Source: Cordia subcordata (Eukaryota > Streptophyta > Magnoliopsida > Boraginales > Cordiaceae). Taken from it: a stretch of 64,000 nt of DNA. The notes under the pieces were generated by a model. That model saw only the letters and a program-made list of their open reading frames with translations. It searched no databases and was not told the origin of the DNA. The number at the start of each line of letters is the position of its first letter. Positions within the stretch are counted from its first letter, which is position 1. A program made the translations under genes and the position numbers. Of this stretch, positions 1 to 13,156 are shown piece by piece. The DNA lies in assembly GCA_028554755.1 (NCBI GenBank), contig JAPTOF010000017.1, positions 12,919,501-12,983,500 of the forward strand, given 5' to 3'.

Positions 1-2216
1 CCAAATGGTGATCAAATACAAAGAAAAGGACTAAGTGATAAAGCGCAAACTCTTACCGCCTCCCCCCATCTTCCTCTTCTTTTGCTTTACTTTTCCCTAC
101 GGTGATTCTCTCTTCTGTTGAAGGCGTTTGTCATTCTGTAATGGGTAGTCTATGGTTTATTTTTTTAAATTTTTGGTTTTTTATATTTTCTTTTTACTTG
201 TATACTATTCTCTTTTTTTGTATAATATGTTTTTATTGTATCACAACTTTAGTTTTTCTATTGATTTTGGTACTATATAAGTCTGTTTTAGAATTATGGG
301 ATGTTTTTTATTCTAGTAGGAGACCATCCTTCATTACGCGGAATTACCTCGTCCTATCTTCTAGTACTAGTTATACAACTCGGCACGTTTAGTATGCCAA
401 ACGTGTAGCATATTGGGTTGCTTGTTCAATTATAACAGGTTTTCTTTCTTTTGTTAAGACTTGTACTATATTTTTAGAGTTATTCAAGATTTTGATCTTT
501 TTGCATTTATGTTGATGTTTGTACAAGATGTTATCTTATTTCCGTCAAAAATTAGATAGAGGGTATAGTTGCAAACCGTTACGCTACTTTTATTTATTTA
601 TTATGGAATAAAGTTCCATTACTTAATACGTTAGGAAAGCGAAGTGTAATTGACCCAGGAAAGGGAAAAAAAGAACTTAAACCGGTTTCCGCAAGTGTCC
701 GCCAATCGGGCTAGTAGTGGGCCTGATCTAGCAGAAGATGAGGCCTTAGCTCATAAACATCTTCTTGCCAGTGGCAACAACATATTGGCTAAACTCAATT
801 GGGCCTTATTGCAGGTGGCCCAAAGTTATCTGAGTCTCTATAAAATTGCTACATATATAATTATTTTGGACTTTTTCTTATATTAATGGGCGATTGTTCT
901 CATCATAGCACTCTTGATTGAGCCAATGGTTATTGGCTTCGCGATTGTGCGCCGTCCCCATTTTCTATAGTAGAAATTCACCAACGATGGCTGTTTGTCG
1001 TCAGGACTAGCCTGCTAAGACCCTTTTTATAGAATTGTTATACGATTCTTATCGTAAAAGAGGCTTCACGATCAGACATATTTAAAAAGAAGTTAATTTC
1101 TGTGTGAAATGACTTATAAATTGTTAGGTTAATAATTGGTTTTTTGACCATTTTGGATATTCCTAGACAACTTTAAGTACTTTTAGATATCAACAGATAA
1201 AGAGTGACTCGTTCAAAAAAAATTGATTTTTAGCCATCTTAGGCCTCCATAAGGGGAAAAAGTTCTTATAACGTTTGAAACAAAAATTATTAAAACGTTA
1301 TATATTACATAGTGTTTGAAATATGACTGAGCAATCAAATTTTAGTTTTAAATGCTTAACGTTTTAAATCTGGACTAGGAATTTGAAAAAGTGAAAAATA
1401 AAAAACGATGAGGGGGTTATGCTTTCGAAGCATTTTAGGAATCTAGGCATAGTACAATATTTTAGGGTTACGTGTCTGGAGAAAACTATAAAACGAGTAC
1501 CAAATCATTGTTCTCGAGAATTTCTGTAGCCTCACAAATTTTCTCCTGTAGATGTCCATCAATATCCCTAATAAGTAATAATTAATGAGTTACATATGAT
1601 CACATATTATGTAAAAGTTATTTCACAAATTGTGTCAAAATATACATGAAATTTTCAAATTAAACCATATTTAATGGCGCAATATAAATTATATGATTTA
1701 ATAATACCCTTTTTTTTATTTTTTCGAGATTCAAGTTCTCTATTAGTTGGATAAATTCTTTCAATCTTTGACTTTATGAACATCAAGATTTATGGCTAAA
1801 CATTGGGAATAAATACGGCAAAAATCACCTACCCTTTACTTATCCCCTAAAATCAGCTTAAACTCCGAAGAAAAGGCCAAAAGCTTTTTAACCATCGAAA
1901 AGGCAAAAGAAGAAATAAATGGAAAAGCAAACATTCCTTAGGAACATCCACCACGAGCGCCAAAATAAAAAAAACTGACCGATAACGATCTATACTACGG
2001 TTTTATACTTTTTTATCCGAAAAAAATTCAATTAGTAAAATTTAACCACCGAATATCTAGTATTGACAAACTCCGAGTAGAACAACCGACCTCACAATCC
2101 ATCCGTCAAACCAATTGGTAAGCCCTACCCGAATTAACCTCACGATCCAACCACCAGGTAAAGTCAAGGTACTCATCTCAAAATTGGGAAAAGTATCAAA
2201 CTTGGCTCCCGAATTG
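1..2216. other. intergenic, no supported gene
   Basis: AT-rich DNA with short open frames only. The frame at 650-886 reads like a fragment ending at a possible splice donor near 815 (ttgcag followed by gtggcc), but I recognise no family. Nothing else can be supported. Confidence 0.5.
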
Positions 2217-2331
2217 AGAGGGTGTTTGGCTTTGCTTATTTTGGGTGCTTGTAAGCACCTAAAATAAGTCCCTCCCACATACTTTTTATTATTTAAGTGT
2301 TTAAGCAAAGCCAAACCCTCTTCTGAGTTCT
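2217..2331. mobile_element. MITE, family 1 copy a
   Basis: Short palindromic element. It starts gagggtgtttggctttgctt and ends with the near-perfect inverse ending ccaaaccctctt, with an inner hairpin (gtgcttgtaagcac). Four further copies lie at 20597, 21617, 26548 and 58221, all 115-132 bp with the same ends. The target duplication is unclear, so the superfamily (PIF/Harbinger or hAT) is not assigned. Confidence 0.8.
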
Positions 2332-2795
2332 TTCGTCCAATCCCAGTTCTTATCAATAGGCATCCTAGAGGACGTTACCTTTTCACACTTCCATTCATTA
2401 TTTGTTCACAAAATTTTATATTATAGAGACCTAATTATAAAAGGAATAAAAAGATCAATTTGCTAACAACGACATGTTTCCCTAACATGGGCCCATGGCA
2501 TCAAATCAACCCGATGAGAACTTTTTAAGTATGGAAATGTAAGCAATTAATAATCAAGGGACTGAATAGTCACTAGTAGTGCAAATATAATTATTCCCAG
2601 AATTTACACTTACGACCCTGTCAATTCTTAAAACTAGCAGTAAGTCTAAGAGACAAATTAAAGTACTTGAGATTAAAGAAAGCAGAAGAAAATGTATCAG
2701 CAAGATTATACAAGTCTTCAAGATTGACAATACCCACCAATATCGATAATGACCCGCGTCAATATCATTGCGAACCTCGTTCCAAAGATGCTTTT

Positions 2796-3128
2796 TTAAT
2801 CAGCTTTGTTACTTTCTGCTGCTTCTTTTTCCACTCCTCCTCTATGTTGCTCTTCTTGTACATGTTGGTCAGGTTGGCCTCCGGCGACGTAGTCTAAGAT
2901 CCCCTCGCCGGCTTTCTCGCCGGAAGCTTCCAGGGGCGGCGGAGATATCCGGCCAAACACCACGACGGCGACGAGGAAGAGAGCCGTGGAGACAAAGAGA
3001 GGCCAAAAGTACTTAAGAATATCAAGAAAGCTAGGCGCAAGATAGATAATGGTTAAGATGGTGAAGGAAAAAGCAGAAGCTAGTAAGATTTGGAACTTGA
3101 ACTTGAGAAGAACTTGTGAGATTTCCAT
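2796..3128 (-). CDS. small two-helix membrane protein, unknown function
   Basis: Single-exon frame of 110 residues. The start ATG follows an A/C-rich leader typical of a plant 5'UTR. Two hydrophobic stretches (about residues 12-33 and 38-60) look like a helical hairpin in a membrane. The rest is a hydrophilic, Glu/Gly-rich tail with a short His/Gln patch and no cysteine motif. It resembles the many small plant-specific uncharacterised transmembrane proteins of 100-130 aa. I cannot name the family or its compartment. The overlapping frames on the plus strand are shadows. Confidence rests on length, hydrophobic pattern and leader composition only. Confidence 0.55.
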   Translation of the reverse strand: MEISQVLLKFKFQILLASAFSFTILTIIYLAPSFLDILKYFWPLFVSTALFLVAVVVFGRISPPPLEASGEKAGEGILDYVAGGQPDQHVQEEQHRGGVEKEAAESNKAD

Positions 3129-3269
3129 GGCTTTAGCTTAACAGCTTGGTATTGGCTAGAGCCTATATGATTTCTTGATGGGTCCGATGTGCGTTTTTCG
3201 TGATATAGAGATGGAGATAGGTGATGATGGTCGGGTGGTTTTGGTGGTGTTCTCTCTTTGTGCAAAGAT

Positions 3270-5344
3270 TCTCTGCAGGGAAAAAAAAATTGTATTTTTT
3301 AGGCTTTAAGGAGTGAGGACTGTAAAAATTCTGCGGTTTTGGACTTTTGGTCGCTTTTTGGATTCTATTTTAGGTAGATTACCCGTTTTCACCTTATATT
3401 CTTTTTCGGGCAAATAAGGATTATAATTCATTATCTTTCTTTATTTACCCATTTATGATGCGATTGCTCATATCCTCTTACATTATAGTAGTACAGAATT
3501 AACTATGACGAGAGATTTAGTTCGGTGGGCATTGGCTCTTACCGCCGCTACTGTTATCATGCAACCGAGTTCTTATTATTGCCGCCTATAAGGATGTTAA
3601 CACTTGACTAATAACATATCAAAGAGACGTAAAAGAATTTAAGAGGCTGCTAGTCTAGGCTAAGCTCGCTTCGCTTGTTCTAAGGTCGCCTTTTATTGAA
3701 AACTAATGCTCTTTTATTTTAAATTAAGACATAATAATCCATTAATTTTTTTATTTTTTGTTAAATTATTAATCAACGAGCCTAAAATCGTTAAAAAGTA
3801 AATGGAATTGTTATGACACACATACATAACCCTTCTTCTTTAGCCTATCAGTTTCTAGCTTAGTCTACTTTTGGATAATTTTGAACTAATAATATCACAT
3901 AAGTAAAAAGATAGACTATTATGATTCTATAACTATGGCATGCGCTATTAACTTTGTGTATTGAGGGTTGGTATATTCACACTTTTGCTTGCCTGGCAAA
4001 GACTTATCTTTCTTTTTTACCATTTTTGCCTAGCAAAGACTTATCTTACTTATTTACCATTTTAATAGAATCATTTGAAATAGGTTAAACGTTGACTCTA
4101 ATGTGTTAGATTAGGATCGATCATCGATCGAGCTTCGTTACATTATGTAATTATACATATTTTTGAAATCAATATAAGTCAAGGGTATGGAGGTAAATTG
4201 AAGTAGCAAATTCACGATTTCTCTCACACATAACCCAATAATACTTTGTCCTATCGCTGAGATGTCGGCAACTTTTTGGTCCAAGTCACTGTCTTTTAGT
4301 ACTGGAACAATGTTTTTGGTTGTTTATGGAGGGGGCTCTAGATCTAAGCTTACCTGGCTTGCAATCTTAAAGGCCCCAAAAAGTTATTCTGTTACAGGAG
4401 TAGTAAAATTTTTATTCCCAAAAAAAAAAAAAAAAACCCACCTTTTCAAATCATGCTGGTGTAAGGAGGTAACCCATCACCATCATCTTGATTGGAGGCC
4501 ATGAAAGGCATTGCTTCACTTAAAAGATTATGCCAAGCACATGTTCTTCTTTTTCAGTTATTCCACCTAGATCCTAACTTCTCATAGGAGAGTTAGCTAT
4601 ATAATTTTTATATAAGGAGGTTTTGGAGTGATCTCACACGTTAAGCGATGTGTGAATTCTGCATATATGTCAGATCCATAACGAGATAAGTTATGACAAA
4701 GTTATTTTGAATAATTTATTTCCAAATATAAGTTTGGTGTATTTGAATTTGAATTCAAGTTCAATCCATGTCAATGTTCACACATATTTTCCAATTGTTG
4801 TTTGTTGCCATCACTGCAATATGTGTGTGATTGGAAAATCGTGAATGCTATGCGTGTGATTGGAACGTTGTGATTCTAACATCCACTACGCACTATAATG
4901 ATGCGAGAATGAAATATTTCCCTTACAAAAGAAAAAAAGTTGACCAATCCTAAAGGCTCCTTTTGCCCTTTTTCAAAGTAGAATTTATACCTCTAGAGAA
5001 ATCATGGGGCAGGCACTTTATGGCACCCTTTGCCCTTTGAACCCAAAAAAATAAAAATAGAAAATTTCAGGTGGCATAAGACTTGGCTCAGAGAAAAGAA
5101 ACCCATACATAAGGGTCTAGGCTAACACTAAGCCCAGAATTGATTTTCAAACAGCCCAAAAGAAAAGATAATACCAACCTCAAAAGTTGACAAAAGCCCA
5201 AGATAAATGGACCGCAAGCAGCTATTTGGGACCAGTGACCCAAAACAATAGTTTTATCGACCAAACTGACTCGGTACCACTCTACTAGTTTTATTAGCTT
5301 GTGGCCGGTTCAACAAAACCGACTCCAGCTGAACCGCACCACCA
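3270..5344. other. intergenic between small membrane protein and PLP enzyme
   Basis: AT-rich spacer. A two-copy tandem repeat of about 40 bp (core agcaaagacttatctt) lies at 3983-4060. The last 250 bases before 5345 are the likely promoter and leader of the downstream enzyme gene; no clear TATA box stands out. Confidence 0.5.
3983..4060. repeat. two-copy tandem repeat
   Basis: Two adjacent units, 3983-4023 and 4024-4060, share ttttgc, gcaaagacttatctt and a final tttaccat, with small indels. Confidence 0.7.
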
Positions 5345-8300
5345 ATGGCGCCTGTGAGAACCGGAGGCGCTATTGTTACGGCCACCGCGTTCTCCATAGC
5401 TGTGGTGGTCTCTTTGTTCATCTGCCATAAAGCTCGATCGAGAAAGACCCAGAAGCCCAAAAAGGCCAGAAATGGCCTATTTGGTGCCATTGGTAACACC
5501 CCTTTGATTAGAATTAACAGCCTTTCTGATGCCACTGGCTGTGAGGTAATAATATCAAAGATTAAATTTTTATTTATTCTTTTATGATTCATAGATTTGT
5601 GCTCGATGAAATGGTCTAAAGGTCTCGTTTGAAATGGCTTTTAAAAAAAGCGTTTTTTTATATAACTTCAAAAAAAAGTGTTCTTTGAAGAATATATAAG
5701 TTTTAAAAGCAATCTATGTTGGGCATGTTTGGATTTTTTTTTTTTTTTTTAAGGGAAAAACACTTTTGCCATAACTATTTGACTTGGCTTTTAGCTTTAA
5801 CTCTAAAATAAGCTCAAATGCCAGAATTTCCAGCATCTAAAGAAAGCACTTTTTTAGAAAGTTTTTAAAGAAATTGCTTTCGAGAAAAGTCAATCCAAAC
5901 GAGCCTATAATACCTGTGTTGGTTCTACATTGCAATTAGCAGGAAGGTCTGTGCACTGGTCACGGCCTATATACTTATAGGTGTCTTATTATGCATGATA
6001 TATATGAATTTGATGAAATATGATTGATTGGGTATTACTTAATTACTAATTCTTATCAAATGATTGAAAAACTGGGAGCAATTTACTTATGATATGTATA
6101 TTGACATTCATAAAATGTATCTAATGCACGCATTATGAGTTCAATACATCATGTTTAATCGATTCCATGAGTATAAGTTTATTCCATGTAAGTTAATTGC
6201 TAATTCTTTTTCTTTATGCGTTTTTTTTGTTATGCTTTTCGGGTCAGATTCTTGGAAAAGCAGAGTTTTTGAACCCAGGAGGGAGTGTAAAAGATAGGGT
6301 AGCAGTTAAAATTGTTGAAGAGGTCAGCTGAACTGTTTACCTTCTTTCTTTTTGCTTGCAAGTTTGAAAGTTCGGGACTTGCTGATTTATTTTAGCTGTT
6401 TGTTTTACTTACAAGTTTGGAAGGTCAAAAGGTGCTGATATTATTTATTCTCGTCTTCAGGCCCTGGAATCAGGTTTGCTCGCTCCTGGCGGGGTAGTCA
6501 CAGAGGGGAGTGCTGGAAGCACAGCCATTAGTCTTGCAACAGTTGCCTCTGCTTATGGATGCAAATGCCATGTAGTTATCCCAGATGATGCTGCAATCGA
6601 GAAGGTTAGTTTTGACGATAATTTGGTATCGAATTCTCTCTTTCGATAATCTTACACCAACCTGTACTCATATTTGAGAAGGATGTATGAATACCCAAAA
6701 CAATTAAGCACCTAAAGATGGAAGGATAAATGCCATACACCCAGAAAATTAAGAGAATGTTTAAGATGTTTAAAAGATTTGTGCTCATCATGTTCCTGAA
6801 AGGCCTGTTACGCTTACCATTCGGAGACGAATTTAGCTTCTGAGTTCCTAATCAGTCAAATTGGAACCTTTATGGGAAAAGTTTGGTTCTTCTGTCGATC
6901 ATCATTTATGATTTTTTCTTCTAAGTCATCATATTTTTTTGGACATGTGCATGTGAATCGCTTCATATCAATGTTAGTTTGGGGTTTAAACCAACGGCTG
7001 GTTTACCTGATTCTCACTACGAAATTTTCAGTCACAAATTCTGGAAGCACTTGGTGCTACTGTTGAAAGAGTAAGACCAGTTTCGATCACGCACAGAGAT
7101 CACTTTGTCAATATTGCTAGGAGAAGGGCAATGGAAGCAAATGAAGTGGCATCAAAACAAAGAAAATGCAGCAGAGCTAATGGAGAAGATGCAAAACAAA
7201 TGAATGGTTATGCTTCTGAGCAGGAAATGCATTCTATGACATTCTCAAGTGACTGCAAAGGTGGCTTTTTTGCTGACCAATTTGAGAACCTCGCAAATTT
7301 CAGGGCTCATTATGAGGGTACTGGGCCTGAGATTTGGGAGCAGACTGGTGGCAAATTGGATGCTTTCATTGCAGCTGCAGGCACAAGTGGCACAGTAGCT
7401 GGGGTATCTCGATTTCTTAAGGTTGGTTTTCCTCCTTCGAATTATCCTTTTATTGTCTTCATTCTAGTAGGTTAATGGTATAATCGCTGTTTCTTCAACA
7501 GGAGAAGAACCCCAATGTCAATTGCTTCCTCATTGACCCTCCTGGATCTGGTTTGTTCAATAAGGTAACACGAGGAGTTATGTACACCAGAGAGGAGGCT
7601 GAAGGACGGCGGTTGAAGAACCCATTTGATACTATTACTGAAGGAATTGGAATCAACAGAGTTACGGAAAATTTTAAATTAGCAGAACTTGATGGGGCTT
7701 TCCGGGGCACAGACTCGGAGGCGGTTGAAATGTCTAGGTTAGTGAAAAACTCTATGGTCATTTCCATTTTCTTCTTCTTTATTTAGTTTCATAAATTTTG
7801 AAGAGAAATCATTGGCCTGATGGAAGAAGAGGGAGTGGTGGTGCAAGCTTTTTACCTTAACAATTTCTGATCATTTCTTTCTTGGCACAAAGACAAGGTG
7901 ACCTAATAGAAGAAAAAAAATTAGCTTAAACACTTTGTATAAATTTGTGCTGCATGCTTTTGTAGCTTGATCTTTGTAACCATTTCTGTTTTCTTACACA
8001 ATTAACTCCATTACAGAGGTGAAGACTAGAGCTTCTGCACACACTCTTTATAGCATTAGCCTGCCATTAGTCTTGTAGCAAGCTAGAACCATGAAATATC
8101 CTTTATTGCTAACTGTACCATGGTGAAATACCATGTCGACTTGCATAATATCTGCTCCTCGATTGCCAGTGATGGAAGTTTAATGCTATCATCTTTCGGT
8201 AGGTACCTGGTGAAAAACGATGGTCTCTTTCTTGGGAGTTCTTCAGCAATGAACTGCGTTGGAGCAGTCCGATTAGCTCAGGCTCTGGGTCCAGGTCACA

Positions 8301-8425
8301 CTATTGTAACAATATTGTGTGACAGCGGGATGAGGCATCTTAGTAAGTTCTACAACAATCAGTACCTCTCCCAGTATGGCTTGACGCCATCGGCAACTGG
8401 CTTGGAATTCCTTGGTCTTAGTTGA
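5345..8425 (+). CDS. membrane-anchored cysteine synthase-like PLP enzyme
   Basis: Six coding exons in phase: 5345-5545, 6248-6322, 6461-6604, 7032-7421, 7502-7737, 8203-8425, giving 422 aa. All introns are GT-AG; Arg-Tyr is split across the last junction (AG|G TAC). Residues 10-28 are hydrophobic and followed by a basic KARSRKTQKPKKAR stretch, so the protein is probably anchored by its N-terminus. The fold-type II PLP core follows: GNTPLIRINSL, the Schiff-base lysine motif GGSVKDR, the substrate loop EGSAGSTAI, the phosphate-binding AAAGTSGTVAG (GTSGT where plastid and cytosolic OAS-TL have GTGGT), and LGSSSAMN near the end. An insert at about residues 135-180 (in exon 4) separates the small and large domains. 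Family knowledge: CysK/CBS-type enzymes make or cleave cysteine with PLP. The exact substrate here is inferred only; it matches the plant membrane-anchored cysteine-synthase-like group rather than true OAS-TL. Confidence 0.9.
5721..5905. mobile_element. AT-rich MITE, family 2, in intron 1
   Basis: Starts gggcatgtttgga and ends aatccaaacgagcc, with an A/T-rich body containing gtcaa/ttgac blocks. It sits in the first intron of the PLP-enzyme gene. Related elements lie at 26192, 39858, 44028 and 61343. Confidence 0.55.
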
Positions 8426-9671
8426 AAGGGCTTAGATGATGTCCTCTTATCTCTTCCAAGAAAATTTCAATATTTCTTCACTCCATAGTCTTTGATCTGC
8501 AAGATGTCCTGGAGGAGCAACTTTTTTCCAAGGCGGCCATATACAATGGCAAAAATTGCCATGTGGAGTAGCATTCTCATCTTTTAATGATCAAAATTTT
8601 CCCCTTTGAAGTGGCAATCTCATTTTGAATGGTGCTCTGTTGCAGCATGACGAGAGGGGCGCAGGTGTGTTCATTAGATTAGAGCAGTGCAATTTTGTAG
8701 AGGACAGATTTGTTGCTATAAAGAAAAGAAGATTGTAGTTTTACTTGATAATTGTGTAGGAGAAGCTATTGATGACATTTATATATACTGGCAGTTTTTG
8801 TCATTTCGTAGTATCTACTCTCCTGGCATTATCAAGAGCGACTCTCTGCGCTACGTTATTCTTGCGCATACCTTGCGATCTTTAAAACAAATCAGAAAAA
8901 TGTTCACTTTTCATCCTTTTTCACCCCTCCCCCCCCCCCCCCCAATTGAAGGAAGGTCTAACTAAAGATCAATATTTGTGAATCACGTGGGGCTCCAAAA
9001 TTCCATGCATGTAATTCTAAAGAAGAGTTATGATTGATATTAGTGCTTGATCCAAGTGGTGCTTCCCAATAAAATGCATCAAGTCAAAGTTGACAAGTCA
9101 ATTTGCGTATTTATTCGTCTCTCGATAAATATGCTTCACAAGTGGCTTCTGATAAAGAATAGCTTTGCATTTATCAACCAAGGCTTCAAGGGGTTACTAG
9201 GACTCGAAGCGGTTTTACAGGAGGTGCACTAGTACCTCGGAGTTAGTCTCAACTTCTGCCACCTCGCATGCCATGTCCAATGGCTTTTTAAGGCCAATAT
9301 GAAGAGCAGTCAGCTCTACTTAATAATCGTGGTTGTACCAAGATTAACCGTGAAACGTTGGCACAGTTTCGGAGAAGTCTAATTTAATGTCAAACTACCT
9401 CTGCTTGGACATGAAGCTATGGCTTTGAGCACGTTTTCACCATTTCGCACGAGTTGTATCAGCAAGATTCTTGGCACAGTTTCAGTGAAGTCTTTGTTGT
9501 AAACCTCTCTCTATAAATTCAGCCTTTGATCTATTGTCAGGATACATAAAACTTGACAGATGCCTTCTAGACTTATTATTTCACCAAACAACCAAGCAAA
9601 AGGATCAGGAAAGAAAAACCAAGCACAATTCAAGAAGTTCTTCACCAACTATCCACTCTATATATAATAAC
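8426..9671. other. 3'UTR and intergenic
   Basis: The first few hundred bases are probably the 3'UTR of the PLP-enzyme gene. A run of about 15 C residues ends near 8943. The last 140 bases are likely the 3'UTR of the minus-strand gene ending at 9672. No other gene seen. Confidence 0.5.
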
Positions 9672-11606
9672 CTAAGAAAACCTCTTCTCGAATTGAGACT
9701 CGTGACAATGTGGATCCAACCAATCTCTATTAGAACTCTTCGATGAGCTTATAGGCATCGTTCCACCACCAACAAGCTCTCTCAACCTATCTACCTTGTT
9801 CTCCCGGCCAGTCCCGCTAAATCTCTTATCAGCTTCCTTCAATTTCTGCTTAAACCTCTGCTTATGGCTTGAGGAGTTCAGCTCTTGTTTAGTAGATTGT
9901 GTTGGCGGAGTGCCGTGTGGTCCTAGGTATATGTTTTCCTCTTTTTTATCCTGCCAAAGCATAAGAACCAGAACTCGTAACATGCAAATTTGAGAGAGAT
10001 GAACATTTAGCATCCACAAATTTCTCTTTGTAATAAACAAGTCTTGCAACTCACCTCAACTGAGGACATTTTAGAATCTTCTATTTTGTTAGAATCAATG
10101 TTATTTTGTTCAGGATTTTCTATTCCCAAGCTTGGAATTACAAATCCTTCAGTATCTACACATATTACAAGTCAAAACAGAATGTTGGTAAGACTTTCCT
10201 TCTGTTTCCTCTTGGGAGAAATATGAATATTCAAATGCAGTCATGCCAATATGCTTGATGCATACATCAAACAGAAAGGTTGCATTTTTTAGCACATAAT
10301 CAGAATATTAGCCAAAACAATAACCAACCAAACAAAGTTTCTTAGACACCATTTTGGCAATTGGCAAGAATATCATTGTCGTCTGATAGGGATATCATTG
10401 TGCGAATGTCAAATTACTTCAAAGAGATTAAAAAAAAAGGATTTACTCATATATGCACAGAGAAAGAGTAATATGTTACCACCCAAAAGAAGTGAGAGAG
10501 AACCTATTGCTTACTTTACCACTATGTATGTTATCTTCTATTGAAAAGAGATGAGAGTCAAATTAACAAGACTAAACATAATATAAGGTAAAGATACTGG
10601 ACATCTAAATAAGCAAATGAACTGCTGTATTAGCGCAGCAGTTATGCTCGATACAGACTCTGAGTTAAATGCACATTAAGTTCACAAAGTGAGAAATTTA
10701 TATAGCCCCTATAGAGTTGAGAACTAAAGATGCATTTAGATTCCAAACTAGTCAATTTCTTTTCCTCGGCCTAAGCTTCAGACACCGGTTACCAAAACTC
10801 ACGACAAATCTATATAGCACATAATACATATCACTATATATAAAAGTATGCAGTAACTTCAAAGCATTGCCGCAAAATTCAATTAGCTTATCGGTAATAA
10901 AACACGCAGCAATTATCCAAACACAACACATGAAAAGGTTCACAGATAAAAAAAGAAAACAAAAGACGCATTTTTCTCTATTTAAAATCAAACCAGGAAG
11001 CTATTTTTCAAGTTACACACGGCAATCAGGCAAACAAAGCAAAAAGAAAGCTTCCCAAGTCTTTTTTTTTAAAAAAAAATTTAAAAATCACTTCTTTTAA
11101 TTTTACCATACCATCAAACTAAATTATCTTGAATATGACACAGCTAAGAGATAAATTCAAAACAAAAAATGATACATTTTTACCATTAGATCACTTCCTA
11201 GATGACAAAAATGAATTTGAATTCCTCCTATTACCCAAATCCATTAAAGCAGCAGAACTTAAAAAAAAAAAAACCTAATTTTTTTACTTAATCACCACCC
11301 AGATAAAGAAAAAGACGTATACTGCAACCAAAAGAAAAAATCCCATGATTCTTATACTGCGTGTGAAACTTGTGACACCGCAAATAATCTTACAAGGTGA
11401 AAGCAAAAAGCTTTTCAGCACATTTTTATAAATTAAAAGATTCTATTAAATTATGATAATATACTAATATCTGACCTCCAACTTTAACACAGTACGGATT
11501 TTCATTTGTCCCAAAAAAAAAAAAAAGAAATAGAGAAAAGGAAATGAAGTAATATACCCCATTCATCTTCTTCAGCAGGAGGGGTCTGCAACGAAGGCGG
11601 GTCCAT
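9672..11606 (-). CDS. conserved small acidic/basic plant protein, three exons
   Basis: Assembled by splicing on the minus strand: exon 1 11606-11558 (ATG through GATGAATGGG), exon 2 10155-10055, exon 3 9950-9672; the phases 1 then 0 fit exactly and give 142 aa. Residues 1-20 are Pro/Glu-rich (MDPPSLQTPPAEEDEW), followed by DTEGFVIPSLGIENP, an Asn/Ser/Glu linker, ENIYLGPHGTPP, and a very basic KQRFKQKLKEADKRF helix followed by RENKVDRLRELVGGG. The patchwork of strict motifs and loose linkers suggests a conserved intrinsically disordered protein, possibly nucleic-acid or chromatin associated. I recall similar uncharacterised proteins in many plants but no named function. Exon 1 is too short to show up as a frame by itself. 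The gene is divergent from the DEK gene with about 1 kb between starts. Confidence 0.85.
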
Positions 11607-12754
11607 TGAATACGAAAAATATCATGTGGATTTGAGCTGGCCGCCGATGACTCGGCTGAGTTGACTCACACCCGACCACCACCAGCCCACTACCACCTAG
11701 CCAAGTACTGAGTCCACACGTTACCGAGCCTTTAAGAAGCTTGTGTAGAAGCGTAGGAAAGAAGCTAGCCCAGCAGCTTATACGGGCCGGCCTTGTGATT
11801 GGGTTAAAGGAATTAAGCGAGGTTGGGCCCTCACGATGAATTGGGCCACTTGGCAAAGTTTTTAATTAGCCCAAACTCCAAAAAAAACAAAAGGGAAAAT
11901 ATAGCAGGAAAAATAGTGATAGAATGTGTGAAATGAAATCTGATCTTACAAGTTTCTTCGTATATTTTGACATTGTATCTTAGGCCTCGCGTGGCGCGAT
12001 TAGTTATTTAGGTAATTAATAGTTATTTGAATAGTTAATAATTATTTAAGTAATTTAAATAATTATTTATTTTTTGATATGAGAGAAATTCAATTAGTGA
12101 AATTTAGTGACCAAACATCAGCAAAACTCGATTACCAATTTTCGAGTGAAAGGAATGGTCGTACAACGTAACTACCGAGTTAATGGATAACTACTCAATT
12201 AGAAAAAAGTGTTCGATAAAAATAAGTGTCGGATAGCGAATAAATTTGCACATCCAGACGGCAAGAGACGATGCAAATAATTACAAGTAGGAAAATCACG
12301 TTGTTCGAAAATGGACTTTGCTGAGTCAACGGCCCAACAGTTACCGGACGAACGACGAGCACATGGGAGTAGTGACCCGTTACTCGCCAGTAGCGGGTGG
12401 AGATAAATATTCCCACCCCCCCAAAAAACGAATATCCGATCTCAGCCGTCCATTCCAAGATTCACCCAGCAAGCGAACTCTCACCGTCCACGTCATCCGA
12501 CGTTTCGAAACTCTGCCGAGTGTCATCCGACATGGCATATTTAACTGGATTTAAAATCCGCATTTGGAGTCCGCACTATATAAGCGCACCCCACAAACAG
12601 CGCCCAATCGTGAATAAAATAATTAGAGAGAGAAACTCTTTTAGAGAGAGAAAGTATAGATGTGTGTATAGTTAGTGTGTGTGTGTGTGTTATGTGTGTA
12701 AGCTTTGCGAAGAGCTGAAACCTCTCGGCGCTTTTTGTCTCTCTGAAATCTTTT
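11607..12754. promoter_or_regulatory. divergent promoter region and DEK 5'UTR exon
   Basis: Lies between the minus-strand start at 11606 and the DEK leader. The DEK side holds a TATA box (12577-12584), two copies of gtcatccgac about 30 bases apart around 12493 and 12520, an ACGTCA-type hexamer, and a non-coding first exon rich in GA and GT repeats. That exon ends at a GTAAGT donor at 12755. AT-rich short tandem motifs lie near 12000-12070. Confidence 0.6.
12577..12584 (+). promoter_or_regulatory. TATA box of DEK gene
   Basis: TATATAAG in GC-richer surroundings, about 45 bases before the GA-rich start of the leader. Good spacing for transcription starting near 12610-12630. Confidence 0.65.
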
Positions 12755-13156
12755 GTAAGTTCTCTCATTTCTCACGCGAATTTATGTTAGAATTGTGTTT
12801 CGAACCTTCTATTTTGTTATATTATCGTTCTAGTGCAGCTGAAAATTTTTCATTTCTTGCAAAGGTTAGGGTTTCTCAATCATTTCTCTTTTCATTCTTT
12901 TGTTAATTATGTAGGCCTCGTGAAGTAATCTCTTGCATGTTTTGTGTTTATGATGTGTATTACATGCACGTGGATGTGTTCTTGTGTTATTTTCGAAGAA
13001 TTTGTCAGTAAATTTTGGTGGATTTTGTTTTACTCTTATGCAAGCGTGTAAAGAATTTCAAGAATATTTGCTAAAAGGTTTCTTTTTCTTCTTCTTTTTG
13101 GCTTGTTTTTCTCGTGATTTGTGGCTGTTCACGAGTTTCTGTGTTGTTTGAATTAT

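Noticed and set aside
102..392. Phe/Tyr-rich 96-residue frame
   Set aside because: Composition is what AT-rich T-tract DNA gives by chance; no domain or leader.
11572..11856. 94-residue minus-strand frame
   Set aside because: It overlaps exon 1 of the three-exon gene in a different frame; the spliced frame is far better supported.
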